Positions 40,566 to 48,523 of a stretch of DNA of 56,570 nt are shown here, piece after piece; position 1 is the first letter of the stretch, and every line of letters starts with the position of its first letter. The stretch spans positions 1 through 56,570 of the forward strand of contig NZ_BJND01000059.1 of NCBI RefSeq assembly GCF_006539505.1, written 5' to 3'. The notes beneath the pieces are model-generated. The model had not been told where the DNA came from, did not search any database, and saw only the letters and a list, made by a program, of their open reading frames with translations. The translations under genes and the position numbers were made by a program. This DNA is from Streptomyces spinoverrucosus (lineage in GTDB: Bacteria; Actinomycetota; Actinomycetes; Streptomycetales; Streptomycetaceae).

Positions 40566-41930
40566 GTGCTTGAGCCCGCGTATCAGGCGGACGTCGTCGT
40601 CGTGGGAGCCGGGGTCGCCGGTCTCGCCGCGGCGCATCGGCTGACCGGTGCAGGAATCCCCACCACCGTCCTGGAGGCCACGCCCTGCGTGGGTGGGCGG
40701 ATGGCGACGGAGAAGGTCGACGGCTTCCGGCTCGACCGCATCGGACAGCTTCTGTTCACGTCGTATCCCGAACTGCGCCTGACACCGGGGCTCGACGCGC
40801 TCGCGCTGCGCGCGTTCACCCCGGGTGTCCTGCTGCACAGCGACGGGCGCCGGCAGCGGGCGGGCGCCCCGGCGGGCGGCCGGAGCGCGAGGGGCGCACT
40901 CCATGCCGTGCGCGCCCTGGCGAGCGCCCCCCGTTCGACGGCGCGGCCGGTCGCGGGGGGCCGTGGACTGGCGGGGGCGCCGCTGGGCAGTGCCGTGGAC
41001 CAGGCGCGGCTCGGGGCCGCGCTGGCCCGGATCGGCGGGATGCCGGTCGAACGGCTGCTGTCCCGCCCGGAGTTGCCCGCGGGTCAGGCGTTGGCGGCGC
41101 GCGGGCTGCCCGCCCGGACGATCGACGGCTTCCTGCGCCCGCTGCTCGCCGCGCTGTTGTGCGACCCGGAGCTGATGACGTCCAGCCGGTGCGCGGACCT
41201 GGCGCTGCGGGCGTTCGCGGCGGGGCGGATGTGCGTGCCGGAGGGGGGCGCCGAGGCGCTGCCGGAGCTGCTGGCGCGCGGGTTGCCGCCGGGGACGGTG
41301 CGCACCGGGGTGCGGGTCACCGGGGTGTCCACGACGTCGGTGAGCACGGCCGAGCACGGGGAGTTCCGGTGCCGGGCGGTGCTGCTGGCGACCGACGCGC
41401 GGACGGCGGCCGAGCTGCTGCCGGGGCTGCGGGTGCCGGGCTTCCATCCGGTGACGGTGGTGCATCACACGACCGACGAGGCGCCACAGACCGGGGCGTC
41501 GCTGCTGCTGGACGCCGACCGGGGCGGTCCGGTGGCGCACACGGCGGTGGTCAGCGCGGTGGATCCGACGCGGGCGCCGCAGGGGCGGGCGCTGGTGTCG
41601 TCGACGGTGCTGGGGGCTCCGCCGAGCGATGTCGACACGGCGGTACGGATGCATCTGGCCCGGCTGTACGGCACGTCGACGGCACGCTGGGAGACGCTCG
41701 CCGTGCACCACACCGCCGAGGCCGTGCCGATGATGCGGCCGCCGCATGATCTGCGCCGGCCGGTGCGGCTACTGGCGGGCCTGTACGTGTGCGGCGACCA
41801 CCGGGACACCAGCACGGTCCAGGGCGCCCTGCACTCGGCCCACCGGGCGACCACGGCGATCCTGACGGACCTGGGCGCGGCGGGCTCACTGCACACGGCG
41901 GACCCGGCGCCCAGGGCGCGGGCGGCGTAA
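40566..41930 (+). CDS. FAD-dependent oxidoreductase (amine oxidase / phytoene desaturase-like fold)
   Basis: 454 aa. GTG 40566 follows a strong GAGGAGG Shine-Dalgarno (40554-40560). FAD-binding VVGAGVAGLAAAHRL (~11-25), EATPCVGGRM and the C-terminal GLYVCGDHRDTSTVQGALHSAHRA (~415-438) match the amine oxidase/crt-like family. A ~30-residue low-complexity Arg/Ala/Gly stretch (~98-140) looks like an insertion. Substrate unknown; no carotenoid genes are nearby. Its stop is followed in the same frame by the tandem-repeat array. Confidence 0.9.
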   Translation: MLEPAYQADVVVVGAGVAGLAAAHRLTGAGIPTTVLEATPCVGGRMATEKVDGFRLDRIGQLLFTSYPELRLTPGLDALALRAFTPGVLLHSDGRRQRAGAPAGGRSARGALHAVRALASAPRSTARPVAGGRGLAGAPLGSAVDQARLGAALARIGGMPVERLLSRPELPAGQALAARGLPARTIDGFLRPLLAALLCDPELMTSSRCADLALRAFAAGRMCVPEGGAEALPELLARGLPPGTVRTGVRVTGVSTTSVSTAEHGEFRCRAVLLATDARTAAELLPGLRVPGFHPVTVVHHTTDEAPQTGASLLLDADRGGPVAHTAVVSAVDPTRAPQGRALVSSTVLGAPPSDVDTAVRMHLARLYGTSTARWETLAVHHTAEAVPMMRPPHDLRRPVRLLAGLYVCGDHRDTSTVQGALHSAHRATTAILTDLGAAGSLHTADPAPRARAA

Positions 41931-41950
41931 GGGACGGGGGCGTCCGGTTC

Positions 41951-42276
41951 GGCACCGCCGGGAGCCGCCACGGTGGTTGCCCGCCGCGCCGACCGCCCCA
42001 AACGACCGGCGGTCGCGGACGGACCGCGGCCCGACTCGGCACCGCCGTGGACCGCCACGGCGGTTGCCCACCCTGGCGGCAGCCCCAAACGACCGGCGAT
42101 CACGGACAAACCGCGGCCCGACTCAGCACCGCCGGGAACCACCACGGTGGTTGCCCGCCGTGACGGCGGCCCCGAACGACCGGCGGTCGCGGACAGACCG
42201 CGGCCCGACTCGGCACCGCCCGGAGCCGCCACGGTGGTTGCCCGCCGTGGCGGCGGACCTGAACGACCGGCGCCGG
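41951..42276. repeat. imperfect 87-bp tandem repeat, about 3.75 copies
   Basis: Units begin at 41951, 42038, 42125 and 42212, exactly 87 bases apart, each starting GGCACCGCC (AGCACCGCC in copy 3) and containing CCACGGTGGTTGCCC and AACGACCGGCG. The last copy is truncated near 42276. The 87-base period is 29 codons, and the plus-strand frame of the upstream oxidoreductase stays open through all copies after its TAA. Several other frames are also open, so coding is not proven. Confidence 0.9.
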
Positions 42277-42339
42277 CGGTGAGTCGCGCCGGAAAGACCG
42301 ACGCTCGCCATGCCGCGGCGGCGGCCACCCATGCACCTG

Positions 42340-42482
42340 CTGATCAGCTCAGCGCCGCCACACGACGATCCCGCTCAACTCAGCGCCACCACCTGACACT
42401 CCCGCTCAGCCCAGCGCCGCACCTGACACTCCCGCTCAGCCCCAGCGCCGCCACCTGACAACCCCGCTCAGCTCAACGCCGC
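42340..42482. repeat. ~31-bp degenerate tandem repeat including the 3' end of the NsdA-like gene
   Basis: Read leftward, the unit GTGGCGGCGTTGAGCTGAGCGGG at the gene's end (here split by the stop) recurs about four times as GGCGGCGCTGxGCTGAGCGGGAxTGTCAGGTG variants. Neighbouring copies are about 30-32 bases apart. The stop codon TGA of the regulator lies inside the first unit. Confidence 0.7.
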
Positions 42483-43904
42483 CACCTTGTCCCGATACGT
42501 CCGTGCCGGGGCCGCGTCCTTGTACGGCTCCAGGCGGCGTTCGAAGTCCTTGACGTATTCCACCGCCCGCACCGATCGCATCTCCGCCGCCTGACCGGCA
42601 GCCTCGGCGGCCAATTGGCAGGCCTGGTCGAGTTCGCCGAGGCCGAGGCGGGCGGTGGCGAGGACGACGCGGCAGAACAGGCGGCTGCGGGCCAAGCCGT
42701 GCGGCCGCAGTTGCAGTGAGCGCTCCGCGTGCTGCGCGGCGGCGCGGAACTGCTGCAGGTCCCGGTGGCAGTGCCCGAACTCGTCGGCGAGCTGCGCCTC
42801 GTCGAAGAACCGCGCCCAGTACGGGACGTCGTCGCCAGGCCGAGCCGCCTCCAGGGCACGCTCGGCACGGACGAGGGACGCCGTGCACGCCCGTACCTCC
42901 CCCAGCACCCCGTGTCCCCGCGCCTCGGCGGCGTGCAGCAGCGCCTGCACCACGGGCGGCGCGGAGCTGCCCATCCCCTGCTGGGCCACCCGCGCCAGCT
43001 GCACGGCCTCGCGGCCATGGCTGAGATACACGGCCTGCCGGCTCATCGTGACCAGGACGTACGCCCCGTACGCCCGGTCCGCGGCCGCCTGCGACAGCCG
43101 CAGCGCCTGCACGAAGTACCGCTGGGCGAGGCCGTGCGCGGCGATGTCGTACGACGTCCAGCCCGCGAGCCGGGTGAGGTCGGCGGCGGCCGCGAACAGC
43201 CGGCGGCCGGTCTGCTCGCCGTAGGTGCCACGCAGCATCGGTTCGAGCTCGTGCTCCAGATAGCGCACCAGCGCCTGCCGGGCGTGGCCGCCGCCGTAGG
43301 CGTTGTCGAGGGTGCGGAACAGCTCGGCGACCGAGCGGAGCGCGGCGATGTCGCCGGAGGTGACCCGGTGGCCGGGCCCGCGCTCGGCCCGGCCACGTTG
43401 CTGGGGCACCACCGGGCGGCCCTGCGCGGGCACCCGGGCCGGGGCCTCGCCCCGGGCGACCTTCTCGTCGGCCCGGCCGATCAGCCAGTCCCGGCTGGGC
43501 ACGACCAGTCCGGCCGGGGTGAAGGCGATCTTGCGCAGCTCGGCATGACTTCCGGAGTCCTTCCGCCACAGTCCGCTGACGATGTCGACGGCCTCTTCCG
43601 GACCGGCCGCGAACTCCAGCCCCGCGTACACCGGGGCGCAGGCGTCCAGGCCCAGGTCCTGGGCGGTGAGGCGGCGGCCGAGCCGGCGCGTGAAAACCTC
43701 GGCGATGAGCGCCGGGGTCGTCCCTCTGGGCTGCTGTCCGCGCAGCCAACGGGTGACGGAGGTCTTGTCGTATCTGAGGTCGAGTCCGTGTTCGAGGCCG
43801 AGCTGGTCCACGCGACGGGCGAGACCTGCGTTGGAGAACCCCGCTTCTGCGATGAGCGCGGCGAGCTGGCGGTTGGGAGTGCGCTGCGCGGGTCGTTCCG
43901 TCAT
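42468..43904 (-). CDS. NsdA-like transcriptional regulator with N-terminal helix-turn-helix and TPR-like repeats
   Basis: 478 aa. Residues ~10-85 hold an XRE-like DNA-binding region (NRQLAALIAEAGFSNAGLARRV, YDKTSVTRWLRGQQPRGT). Residues ~190-478 are Ala/Arg-rich helical TPR-like repeats (AHGLAQRYFVQALRLSQAAA and similar). The N-terminal sequence is very similar to what I recall of NsdA, a negative regulator of antibiotic production and morphological differentiation. It could be a paralogue rather than NsdA itself. ATG 43904; divergent from lipB. Confidence 0.85.
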   Translation of the reverse strand: MTERPAQRTPNRQLAALIAEAGFSNAGLARRVDQLGLEHGLDLRYDKTSVTRWLRGQQPRGTTPALIAEVFTRRLGRRLTAQDLGLDACAPVYAGLEFAAGPEEAVDIVSGLWRKDSGSHAELRKIAFTPAGLVVPSRDWLIGRADEKVARGEAPARVPAQGRPVVPQQRGRAERGPGHRVTSGDIAALRSVAELFRTLDNAYGGGHARQALVRYLEHELEPMLRGTYGEQTGRRLFAAAADLTRLAGWTSYDIAAHGLAQRYFVQALRLSQAAADRAYGAYVLVTMSRQAVYLSHGREAVQLARVAQQGMGSSAPPVVQALLHAAEARGHGVLGEVRACTASLVRAERALEAARPGDDVPYWARFFDEAQLADEFGHCHRDLQQFRAAAQHAERSLQLRPHGLARSRLFCRVVLATARLGLGELDQACQLAAEAAGQAAEMRSVRAVEYVKDFERRLEPYKDAAPARTYRDKVAALS

Positions 43905-44152
43905 CTGCGGTGCGGTCTCCTGCCTTCGGGCTTTCGGCGGTTACGCCGCCGTGCTGCCCGGATTGCCTGTGAGCAGCCCTTATGGCCTCGTGAACGGCGC
44001 GAATGTAGCGGAGAGTGAGCAGCTGATCGCACACTTCGACGTTCATTCATCCGATCGTGTGAGGATTGCCCCCAGGGCTGACGCGCCTCGGACAGTCGTA
44101 CAGTGGCGTAGGCGCGTTTCATGCCTTACGACCTTCGAGGGAGGCGCTTGCC

Positions 44153-44950
44153 GTGAGTGAGTTGCGGTTCGTCCGTATGGGATTCGGTGCGGACGCCGTC
44201 GAGTACCAGGAGGCGTGGGACGAGCAGCGCCGGGTGCACGCGGCGCGGTTCGCCGACGAGATCCCCGACACCGTCCTGCTGCTCGAACACCCCGCGGTCT
44301 ATACGGCGGGCCGCCGCACGGCGGACAACGAGCGGCCCCTGGACGGCACGCCGGTCATCGACGTGGACCGCGGCGGCAAGATCACCTGGCACGGCCCGGG
44401 CCAGCTGGTCGGCTACCCGATCCAGAAGCTCCCGCGCCCGGTCGACGTCGTGGCACACGTACGGCGGCTGGAGGAGGCCCTGATCCGCACGTGCGCGGAG
44501 TTCGGCCTGGAGACCACGCGTGTGGAGGGCCGTAGCGGGGTGTGGGTCCTGGGCGACCCGGTCGAGCAGCGTCCGCCCCTCGGCGGACTGTCCCTGGACT
44601 TCGACCCGCGCCTCACCGACGAGGAGTTCGACCCGCGCCTGAACGGTCCGGAGTACGCCCCGTCCAACGCGGGCCAGCGCCGCGAGGACCGCAAGATCGC
44701 CGCGATCGGCATCCGCGTCGCCAAGGGCGTCACCATGCACGGCTTCGCGCTGAACGTGAACCCGGACAACAAGTGGTTCGACAAGATCATCCCCTGCGGC
44801 ATCCGCGACGCGGGCGTCGCTTCCCTCGCGAACGAACTGGGCCGCGACATCACAGTCGAGGAGGTGGTCCCGGTCGCCGAGCGCCATCTGAGGGACGTAC
44901 TGGAGAACGCGGAACTGAAGCCGCGGGAGATCGAGAAGGCGACCGCCTGA
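44153..44950 (+). CDS. lipB: lipoyl(octanoyl) transferase
   Basis: 265 aa. Transfers octanoate from acyl-ACP to target lipoyl domains. Family motifs: RRTADNE, WHGPGQLVGYP, catalytic lysine K181 in RKIAAIGI and acyl-cysteine C215 in IIPCGIRDAGV. It carries the Asp/Pro-rich insertion (~146-175) usual in streptomycetes. GTG 44153 with GAGGGAGG 9-16 bases upstream. It is followed by lipA, its partner. Confidence 0.95.
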   Translation: MSELRFVRMGFGADAVEYQEAWDEQRRVHAARFADEIPDTVLLLEHPAVYTAGRRTADNERPLDGTPVIDVDRGGKITWHGPGQLVGYPIQKLPRPVDVVAHVRRLEEALIRTCAEFGLETTRVEGRSGVWVLGDPVEQRPPLGGLSLDFDPRLTDEEFDPRLNGPEYAPSNAGQRREDRKIAAIGIRVAKGVTMHGFALNVNPDNKWFDKIIPCGIRDAGVASLANELGRDITVEEVVPVAERHLRDVLENAELKPREIEKATA

Positions 44951-45009
44951 CGCCGGGAATGGGCCCTGCGGCGATGGGGTTGGCCTGACGGCAGGGCTGA
45001 GTAAACACG

Positions 45010-45029
45010 GGCGTACCCTGGTGTACGCC
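45010..45029. promoter_or_regulatory. 7-bp inverted repeat in the lipA leader
   Basis: GGCGTAC-cctggt-GTACGCC, perfect arms, centred 37 bases upstream of the lipA GTG in the 106-base lipB-lipA gap. It may be an operator or attenuating hairpin. Confidence 0.4.
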
Positions 45030-45056
45030 GAAGAATCGAAGCACAGGGAGCCGGTC

Positions 45057-46022
45057 GTGTCCGCAGTCGCACCCGACGGACGCAAGATGCTGCGCCTGGA
45101 GGTCCGCAACAGCCAGACCCCCATCGAGCGCAAGCCCGAGTGGATCAAGACCCGGGCGAAAATGGGCCCCGAGTACACGAAGATGCAGAACCTCGTGAAG
45201 AGCGAGGGCCTGCACACGGTCTGCCAGGAAGCCGGCTGCCCCAACATCTACGAGTGCTGGGAGGACCGCGAGGCGACCTTCCTCATCGGCGGCGACCAGT
45301 GCACCCGGCGCTGCGACTTCTGCCAGATCGACACCGGCAAGCCCGAGGCGCTTGACCGCGACGAGCCCCGCCGGGTCGGCGAGTCCGTGGTCACCATGGA
45401 CCTGAACTACGCCACCATCACCGGCGTCGCCCGCGACGACCTGGAGGACGGCGGGGCCTGGCTCTACGCCGAGACCGTGCGCCAGATCCACCAGCAGACC
45501 GCGCACCGCGAGGCCGGCCGGACCAAGGTCGAGCTGCTCGCCCCCGACTTCAACGCGGTCCCGGAGCAGCTCGAGGAGGTCTTCTCCTCGCGCCCGGAGG
45601 TCTTCGCGCACAACGTCGAGACGGTCCCCCGGATCTTCAAGCGGATCCGCCCCGGCTTCCGCTACGACCGCTCCCTGAAGGTCATCACCGCGGCCCGCGA
45701 CTACGGCCTGGTCACCAAGTCGAACCTGATCCTCGGCATGGGCGAGACCCGCGAGGAGATCAGTGACGCGCTGAAGCAGCTGCACGACGCCGGGTGCGAG
45801 CTGGTCACCATCACCCAGTACCTCCGGCCGTCCGTGCGCCACCACCCGGTGGAGCGCTGGGTGAAGCCGCAGGAGTTCGTGGAGCTGAAGGAGGAGGCCG
45901 AGCAGATCGGCTTCTCCGGTGTGATGTCCGGCCCGCTGGTGCGCTCCTCGTACCGCGCCGGGCGGCTGTACCAGATGGCCGTCGAGAAGCGCGGCACGTA
46001 CGTCGCGGCCCAGGCTGTCTGA
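45057..46022 (+). CDS. lipA: lipoyl synthase (radical SAM)
   Basis: 321 aa. Inserts two sulfurs into octanoyl lipoyl domains using two [4Fe-4S] clusters. The auxiliary cluster motif is CQEAGCPNIYEC (C56, C61, C67) and the radical SAM motif is CTRRCDFC (C82, C86, C89). The end (RAGRLYQMAVEKRG) is usual for the family. GTG 45057 with AGGGAG 6 bases upstream. Its product completes the lipoyl groups on the E2 encoded ~17 kb away. Confidence 0.97.
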   Translation: MSAVAPDGRKMLRLEVRNSQTPIERKPEWIKTRAKMGPEYTKMQNLVKSEGLHTVCQEAGCPNIYECWEDREATFLIGGDQCTRRCDFCQIDTGKPEALDRDEPRRVGESVVTMDLNYATITGVARDDLEDGGAWLYAETVRQIHQQTAHREAGRTKVELLAPDFNAVPEQLEEVFSSRPEVFAHNVETVPRIFKRIRPGFRYDRSLKVITAARDYGLVTKSNLILGMGETREEISDALKQLHDAGCELVTITQYLRPSVRHHPVERWVKPQEFVELKEEAEQIGFSGVMSGPLVRSSYRAGRLYQMAVEKRGTYVAAQAV

Positions 46023-46189
46023 CACGGCGTCACCCGCCCTGCCCCGTACGATGCCCGGCAAGCGTGTGAATTCGCGCACAAGTTGCTACCCACGAGTAGT
46101 GACCGATACGACGCGGTCCTGACCGTCCTCGCAGATGAGGGCGTACGTCAGGGCCGCGTCAGCGTTCGGGGCCGTCGCATCAAGGCTTC

Positions 46190-46230
46190 ATTGGTGTTTG
46201 ACCGGTCGGACACGCCCTGGTAACACCAAT
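46190..46230. promoter_or_regulatory. 9-bp inverted repeat between lipA and the small gene
   Basis: ATTGGTGTT (46190-46198) and AACACCAAT (46222-46230) are perfect reverse complements with a 23-base spacer. An A/T-rich dyad in GC-rich DNA, 69 bases before the next start, it may be a terminator, operator or attenuator. Confidence 0.45.
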
Positions 46231-46298
46231 CAGTGACGCTGGACTCACGCCACGTACACCCGTCCCAGCAGCCGTCTCGTCGAGGGGGGACCTCCACC

Positions 46299-46499
46299 AT
46301 GCAGGCCGCGCCCGTTCGCGCCACCGCCATTCCGTCCTTCACCACCGCCCTGCGCGCCGTGGAGTCGCTGCTGATGAGCAGCGGCCAGCGCACCGCCCGC
46401 CGCAACGCCTGGACCTCCGTGCTGGAGGACCGCCGCCGGGCCAAGGACCGGGTCGAGGCGCAGCGAATCGTGGAGCAGGCCCTCGCCCGTCGGTCCTGA
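46299..46499 (+). CDS. small conserved basic protein, function unknown
   Basis: 66 aa (MQAAPVRATAIPS...). Arg/Ala-rich helix (TARRNAWTSVLEDRRRAKDRVE). No membrane segment or cysteine. ATG 46299 follows GAGGGGGGA. The frame shows the expected high-GC third-position bias and ends at a hairpin. Confidence 0.65.
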   Translation: MQAAPVRATAIPSFTTALRAVESLLMSSGQRTARRNAWTSVLEDRRRAKDRVEAQRIVEQALARRS

Positions 46500-46503
46500 C
46501 CGA

Positions 46504-46527
46504 CGCACCGCCGTCGAAGGCGGTGCG
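46504..46527 (+). terminator. hairpin terminator after the small gene
   Basis: CGCACCGCC-gtcgaa-GGCGGTGCG, perfect 9-bp stem, 5 bases after the stop codon and before the DUF4191 gene. Confidence 0.7.
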
Positions 46528-46549
46528 CGGGCCACGTAGACTTCGTGGC

Positions 46550-47251
46550 ATGGCGAGGAAGGAAACCGCAGCGGACGCTGCGAACCCCGGGCGACTGAAG
46601 CAGATCGCTCTGACCTACAAGATGACCCGCAGGGCCGACAAGAAGATCGGTCTTGTACTCGCGGCAGTCGGAATCGTCACCTTCGGTGTCTTCCTCGCGA
46701 TCGGTTTCTTGATCGGTCACCCCATCTATCTCGGCATCCTGGGCCTGCTGCTCGCCTTCCTCGCGACGGCGATCGTCTTCGGGCGCCGCGCCGAGCGGGC
46801 CGCCTTCGGGCAGATGGAGGGCCAGCCGGGCGCCGCCGCGGCCGTGCTCGACAACATCGGCCGGGGCTGGTCGACGACCCCCGCGGTGGCGATGAACCGC
46901 AGCCAGGACGTCGTGCACCGGGCAGTCGGCAAGGCCGGCATCGTGCTGGTCGCCGAGGGCAACCCGAACCGGGTGAAGTCCCTGCTGGCCGCCGAGAAGA
47001 AGAAGATGAACCGGGTCGTCGCGGACGTCCCGGTGCACGATCTGATCGTCGGCACCGGCGAGGGCACGGTCGAGCTGAAGAAGCTGCGCACGACCATGCT
47101 GAAGCTGCCGCGTGTGCTGACCGGCCCGCAGGTGACCGCCACCAACGACCGGTTGCGGGCGATGGGCGACCTGATGAGCAACATGCCGCTGCCGAAGGGG
47201 CCCATGCCCAAGGGCATGCGGATGCCGAAGGGCGGGCCGAGGGCCCGCTAA
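46550..47251 (+). CDS. DUF4191 family membrane protein
   Basis: 233 aa from ATG 46550. Two adjacent transmembrane helices (~35-82) follow a short basic N-terminus (MARKETAADAANPG) and precede a ~150-aa cytoplasmic domain. The C-terminus is a Pro/Met/Lys-rich tail (KGPMPKGMRMPKGGPRAR). The family is widespread in actinobacteria near glnA/lipA and its function is unknown. This is the last gene of the conserved core stretch in the window. Confidence 0.85.
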   Translation: MARKETAADAANPGRLKQIALTYKMTRRADKKIGLVLAAVGIVTFGVFLAIGFLIGHPIYLGILGLLLAFLATAIVFGRRAERAAFGQMEGQPGAAAAVLDNIGRGWSTTPAVAMNRSQDVVHRAVGKAGIVLVAEGNPNRVKSLLAAEKKKMNRVVADVPVHDLIVGTGEGTVELKKLRTTMLKLPRVLTGPQVTATNDRLRAMGDLMSNMPLPKGPMPKGMRMPKGGPRAR

Positions 47252-47274
47252 CCTCGGTCACCGATCACCAGTGC

Positions 47275-47313
47275 GGGCTGGGCCCGGGCGCGCAGGGTGC
47301 CCGGGCCCAGCCC
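47275..47313. terminator. strong hairpin terminator after the DUF4191 gene
   Basis: GGGCTGGGCCCGGGC and GCCCGGGCCCAGCCC, a perfect 15-bp stem with a 9-base loop, separating the core region from the accessory genes. Confidence 0.85.
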
Positions 47314-47394
47314 GTACTTACCTCTCCGGAGTGACACGCCGTCGAACGGAGCATCCGGCCGGTAATCGGCTGATGCGCTCCTAGCCTTCGGCAT

Positions 47395-48477
47395 GTGACA
47401 AAACGCCATATTACGTATCTCGCATGCACGACCGCGCTGCTCGGCGCGCTCGTCAGTACCGCCCCGGCCTCGGCCGCCCACCGGACCCACGTGGTGGCGC
47501 CGGGTGAGTCGATTCAGAAGGCCGTGAACGCCGCCCTGCCCGGTGACACGGTGCTCGTGCTGCCCGGCGTCTACCACGAGAGCGTCACGGTGAAGACGCC
47601 AGGACTGACCCTGCGCGGCGCGGGCCAGGACACGGTGATCCAGCCGGCCCAGCAGAAGGCCACGTCCAAGGCGAAGAAGGCCACCATCAACTGCGCCGAG
47701 GCCGGCAACGGCATCTGTGTGATCGGGGAGAAGGACAAGGCCCTCCCGGACGTCACCATCGCCGACCTGAAGGTGACCAAGTTCCCCAAGGTCGGCGTGT
47801 TCTCCCTGGGGACCGACCGTCTGACCGTGAAGCGGGTGATCGCCGACGACAACGGGCAGTGGGGCATCGCCCAGGAGCACTCCACCCGCGGCGTGTTCCG
47901 GCAGAACACCGCCCGGGGCAACGGTGACGCGGGCCTGTTCCTCGCCAACAACGTGAAGGCCGAGGTGGGCGCCACGGACACCAAGGGCGCGGTGATCGAC
48001 CGGAACGTCCTGGAGGACAACCGGATCGGCCTCACCGTCCGCCGGCTGCGGAACCTGATCGTGCAGCGCAACCATGTCGCCGGCAACTGCGCCGGCATGT
48101 TCGTCGTCGGCGACGAGAACAAGCCGAAGGCGGGCGCCATCACCGTCAGCCGCAACCACGTCGTGCGGAACAACAAGTACTGCGCGAAGACCGAGAGGCT
48201 GCCCTTCCTGCAGGGCTCCGGCATCGTTCTGACCGGCGCCGAGAACACCCTGGTCACCCGGAACGTGGTCACCGGCCACTCGGGCGAGTCCCCGCTGTCG
48301 GGCGGCATCGTCCTGTTCAAGAGCATGGTGGGCGTCACGAGCGAGCGGAACCTGATCACCGGCAACTACCTGCTGAGCAACACGCCGGCGGACCTCGTCA
48401 ACCAGGAAGCCACCGCGAGCGCCAACACCTTCGACAGCAACTCCTGCGGAGCCTCCAAGCCCGCGGGTCTGTGCTGA
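47395..48477 (+). CDS. secreted right-handed parallel beta-helix protein
   Basis: 360 aa. Signal peptide with cleavage near ASA-AHR (VTKRHITYLACTTALLGALVSTAPASAAH). The mature part is a ladder of short beta-helix turns (NNVKAEVG, DRNVLEDNRIG, QRNHVAGNCAG, SRNHVVRNNKY, TRNVVTGHSG) like NosD/pectate-lyase-fold proteins. At least five cysteines, several in pairs at the C-terminus (SNSCGASKPAGLC). It may be an extracellular carbohydrate-active or spore-surface protein; the substrate is unknown. GTG 47395 is used because an overlapping ATG leads straight to a stop. Confidence 0.85.
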   Translation: MTKRHITYLACTTALLGALVSTAPASAAHRTHVVAPGESIQKAVNAALPGDTVLVLPGVYHESVTVKTPGLTLRGAGQDTVIQPAQQKATSKAKKATINCAEAGNGICVIGEKDKALPDVTIADLKVTKFPKVGVFSLGTDRLTVKRVIADDNGQWGIAQEHSTRGVFRQNTARGNGDAGLFLANNVKAEVGATDTKGAVIDRNVLEDNRIGLTVRRLRNLIVQRNHVAGNCAGMFVVGDENKPKAGAITVSRNHVVRNNKYCAKTERLPFLQGSGIVLTGAENTLVTRNVVTGHSGESPLSGGIVLFKSMVGVTSERNLITGNYLLSNTPADLVNQEATASANTFDSNSCGASKPAGLC

Positions 48478-48523
48478 CCGGACGCCGTATCCCACCCACG
48501 CACGGAAGGAAGGAAGGCGGCAC

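Noticed and set aside
40527..41747. Long minus-strand open frame opposite the FAD oxidoreductase
   Set aside because: The plus strand has a strong ribosome site and FAD motifs; the opposite reading is His/Arg-rich noise.
41951..42482. CRISPR array
   Set aside because: The repeats are contiguous, imperfect tandem units of 87 and ~31 bases with no unique spacers and no cas genes nearby.
47252..47394. tRNA or integration attachment site at the junction between the core genes and the pigment cluster
   Set aside because: No tRNA-like cloverleaf, integrase gene or flanking direct repeat was visible, so horizontal insertion by an integrative element is not supported.
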